Origin: UBA8437 sp963582065
GTDB lineage: Bacteria; Planctomycetota; Planctomycetia; Planctomycetales; Planctomycetaceae
DNA: 64,000 nucleotides
Direction of reading: 5' to 3'
Assembly (NCBI GenBank): GCA_963582065.1
Contig: CAUZRQ010000005.1
Location: forward strand, 1-64,000
This document shows, in pieces, positions 63,709-64,000 of this stretch. The position numbers were made by a program, and so were the translations under genes. The notes beneath the pieces were generated by a model. That model ran no database searches and was not told the DNA's origin. It was given only the letters and a program-made list of their open reading frames with translations. Numbering within the stretch: the stretch's first letter is position 1; each line of letters opens with the position of its first letter.

Positions 63709-64000
63709 TCAGGGGCTGGCTGGCGCTCCTGCCCCTCCAACCGACTGCGACCCGCCGTCGTCCTGCTGCGCGGAAACCAAGACCGGGATGGCGATAGCCA
63801 TTCCAATGACCGCCGACAGGCCAAGTGGACCCAGTCCCAGGCTGGGCCCGGAACTGGAAATCGGTTCGATCGCAGGAGCCTGCTTGCGGACGGCCACTGC
63901 GTGTTCCACCAGAACCACCCGTGTGGAAGTCCGCGGCGGAGCCGATCCGGCAGCCCAGGCACGAACAACATAATGGGAAGAACCACTGGTCACCGCGTAC
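63709..64000 (-). CDS. C-terminal part of a protein with a membrane segment, 5' end outside the window
   Basis: The frame is open to the window edge, so only the last 96 residues are seen. It begins with a beta-rich piece ('YAVTSGSSHYVVRAWAAG'), has a hydrophobic helix near the end ('LGLSAVIGMAIAIPVLVSA') and a short Gly/Ser/Gln tail. No family is assigned. The GTG at 63991 is in frame but probably not the true start. Confidence 0.4.
   Translation of the reverse strand, partial: YAVTSGSSHYVVRAWAAGSAPPRTSTRVVLVEHAVAVRKQAPAIEPISSSGPSLGLGPLGLSAVIGMAIAIPVLVSAQQDDGGSQSVGGAGAPASP

Overview
The window is GC-rich and coding-dense, and its gene content points to the Planctomycetota, most likely a marine or freshwater heterotroph. 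The marker families are there in number. There are five large DUF1549/DUF1553 proteins, four with an N-terminal planctomycete cytochrome-c domain, and six DUF1501 proteins. Two are long PVC-type haem-binding propeller/HEAT proteins, three are PQQ-like propellers and three are sulfatases. I see no rRNA, tRNA, CRISPR array, insertion sequence, integrase or phage gene. No gene-free stretch exceeds about 200 bases. Most products carry a Sec, Tat or lipoprotein-type signal, so the window mainly encodes extracytoplasmic proteins.

Layout. Positions 96-8613 are all on the minus strand: a DUF1549/DUF1553 cytochrome, a DUF1501 protein, a P1-family self-cleaving peptidase, a secreted glycosidase-like propeller, a small HAD phosphatase and a zinc-ribbon/serine-protease gene that ends prematurely. 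Positions 8761-11686 (plus) are a coupled trio: PQQ propeller, coiled-coil membrane protein, exported cyanophycinase-like peptidase. Positions 11700-14516 (minus) hold a lone DUF1501 gene and a PQQ protein. Positions 14665-21594 (plus) hold a cytochrome/DUF1501 pair and a 1037-aa haem-binding protein. Positions 21613-25730 (minus) are a coupled group of alpha/beta hydrolase, GNAT acetyltransferase and divergent Nramp-like transporter. Positions 25819-33533 (plus) are a mostly housekeeping run: YqgE/AlgH, aldose 1-epimerase, HEAT/TPR protein, cobalamin adenosyltransferase, FMN alpha-hydroxy-acid oxidase and a PQQ protein.

From 33539 to 61734 three sulfatases each sit beside a DUF1549/DUF1553 plus DUF1501 pair. 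Between them lie a second haem-binding propeller, a leucine-rich-repeat protein, an isochorismatase-ThuA fusion and a large unknown secreted protein. The likely theme is breakdown of sulfated polysaccharide, with the haem proteins possibly passing electrons from periplasmic oxidations. That functional link is inference. The last 2.3 kb hold a small membrane protein, a secreted beta-rich protein and a partial gene.

The most notable locus is 50814-51419. It encodes a glutathione-peroxidase-family lipoprotein whose reading frame is broken only by one in-frame TGA, exactly at the peroxidatic Cys/Sec position. A compact hairpin at the spacing expected of a bacterial SECIS follows. I read it as a selenoprotein gene. 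It also has an atypical Phe where the family's catalytic Gln should be.
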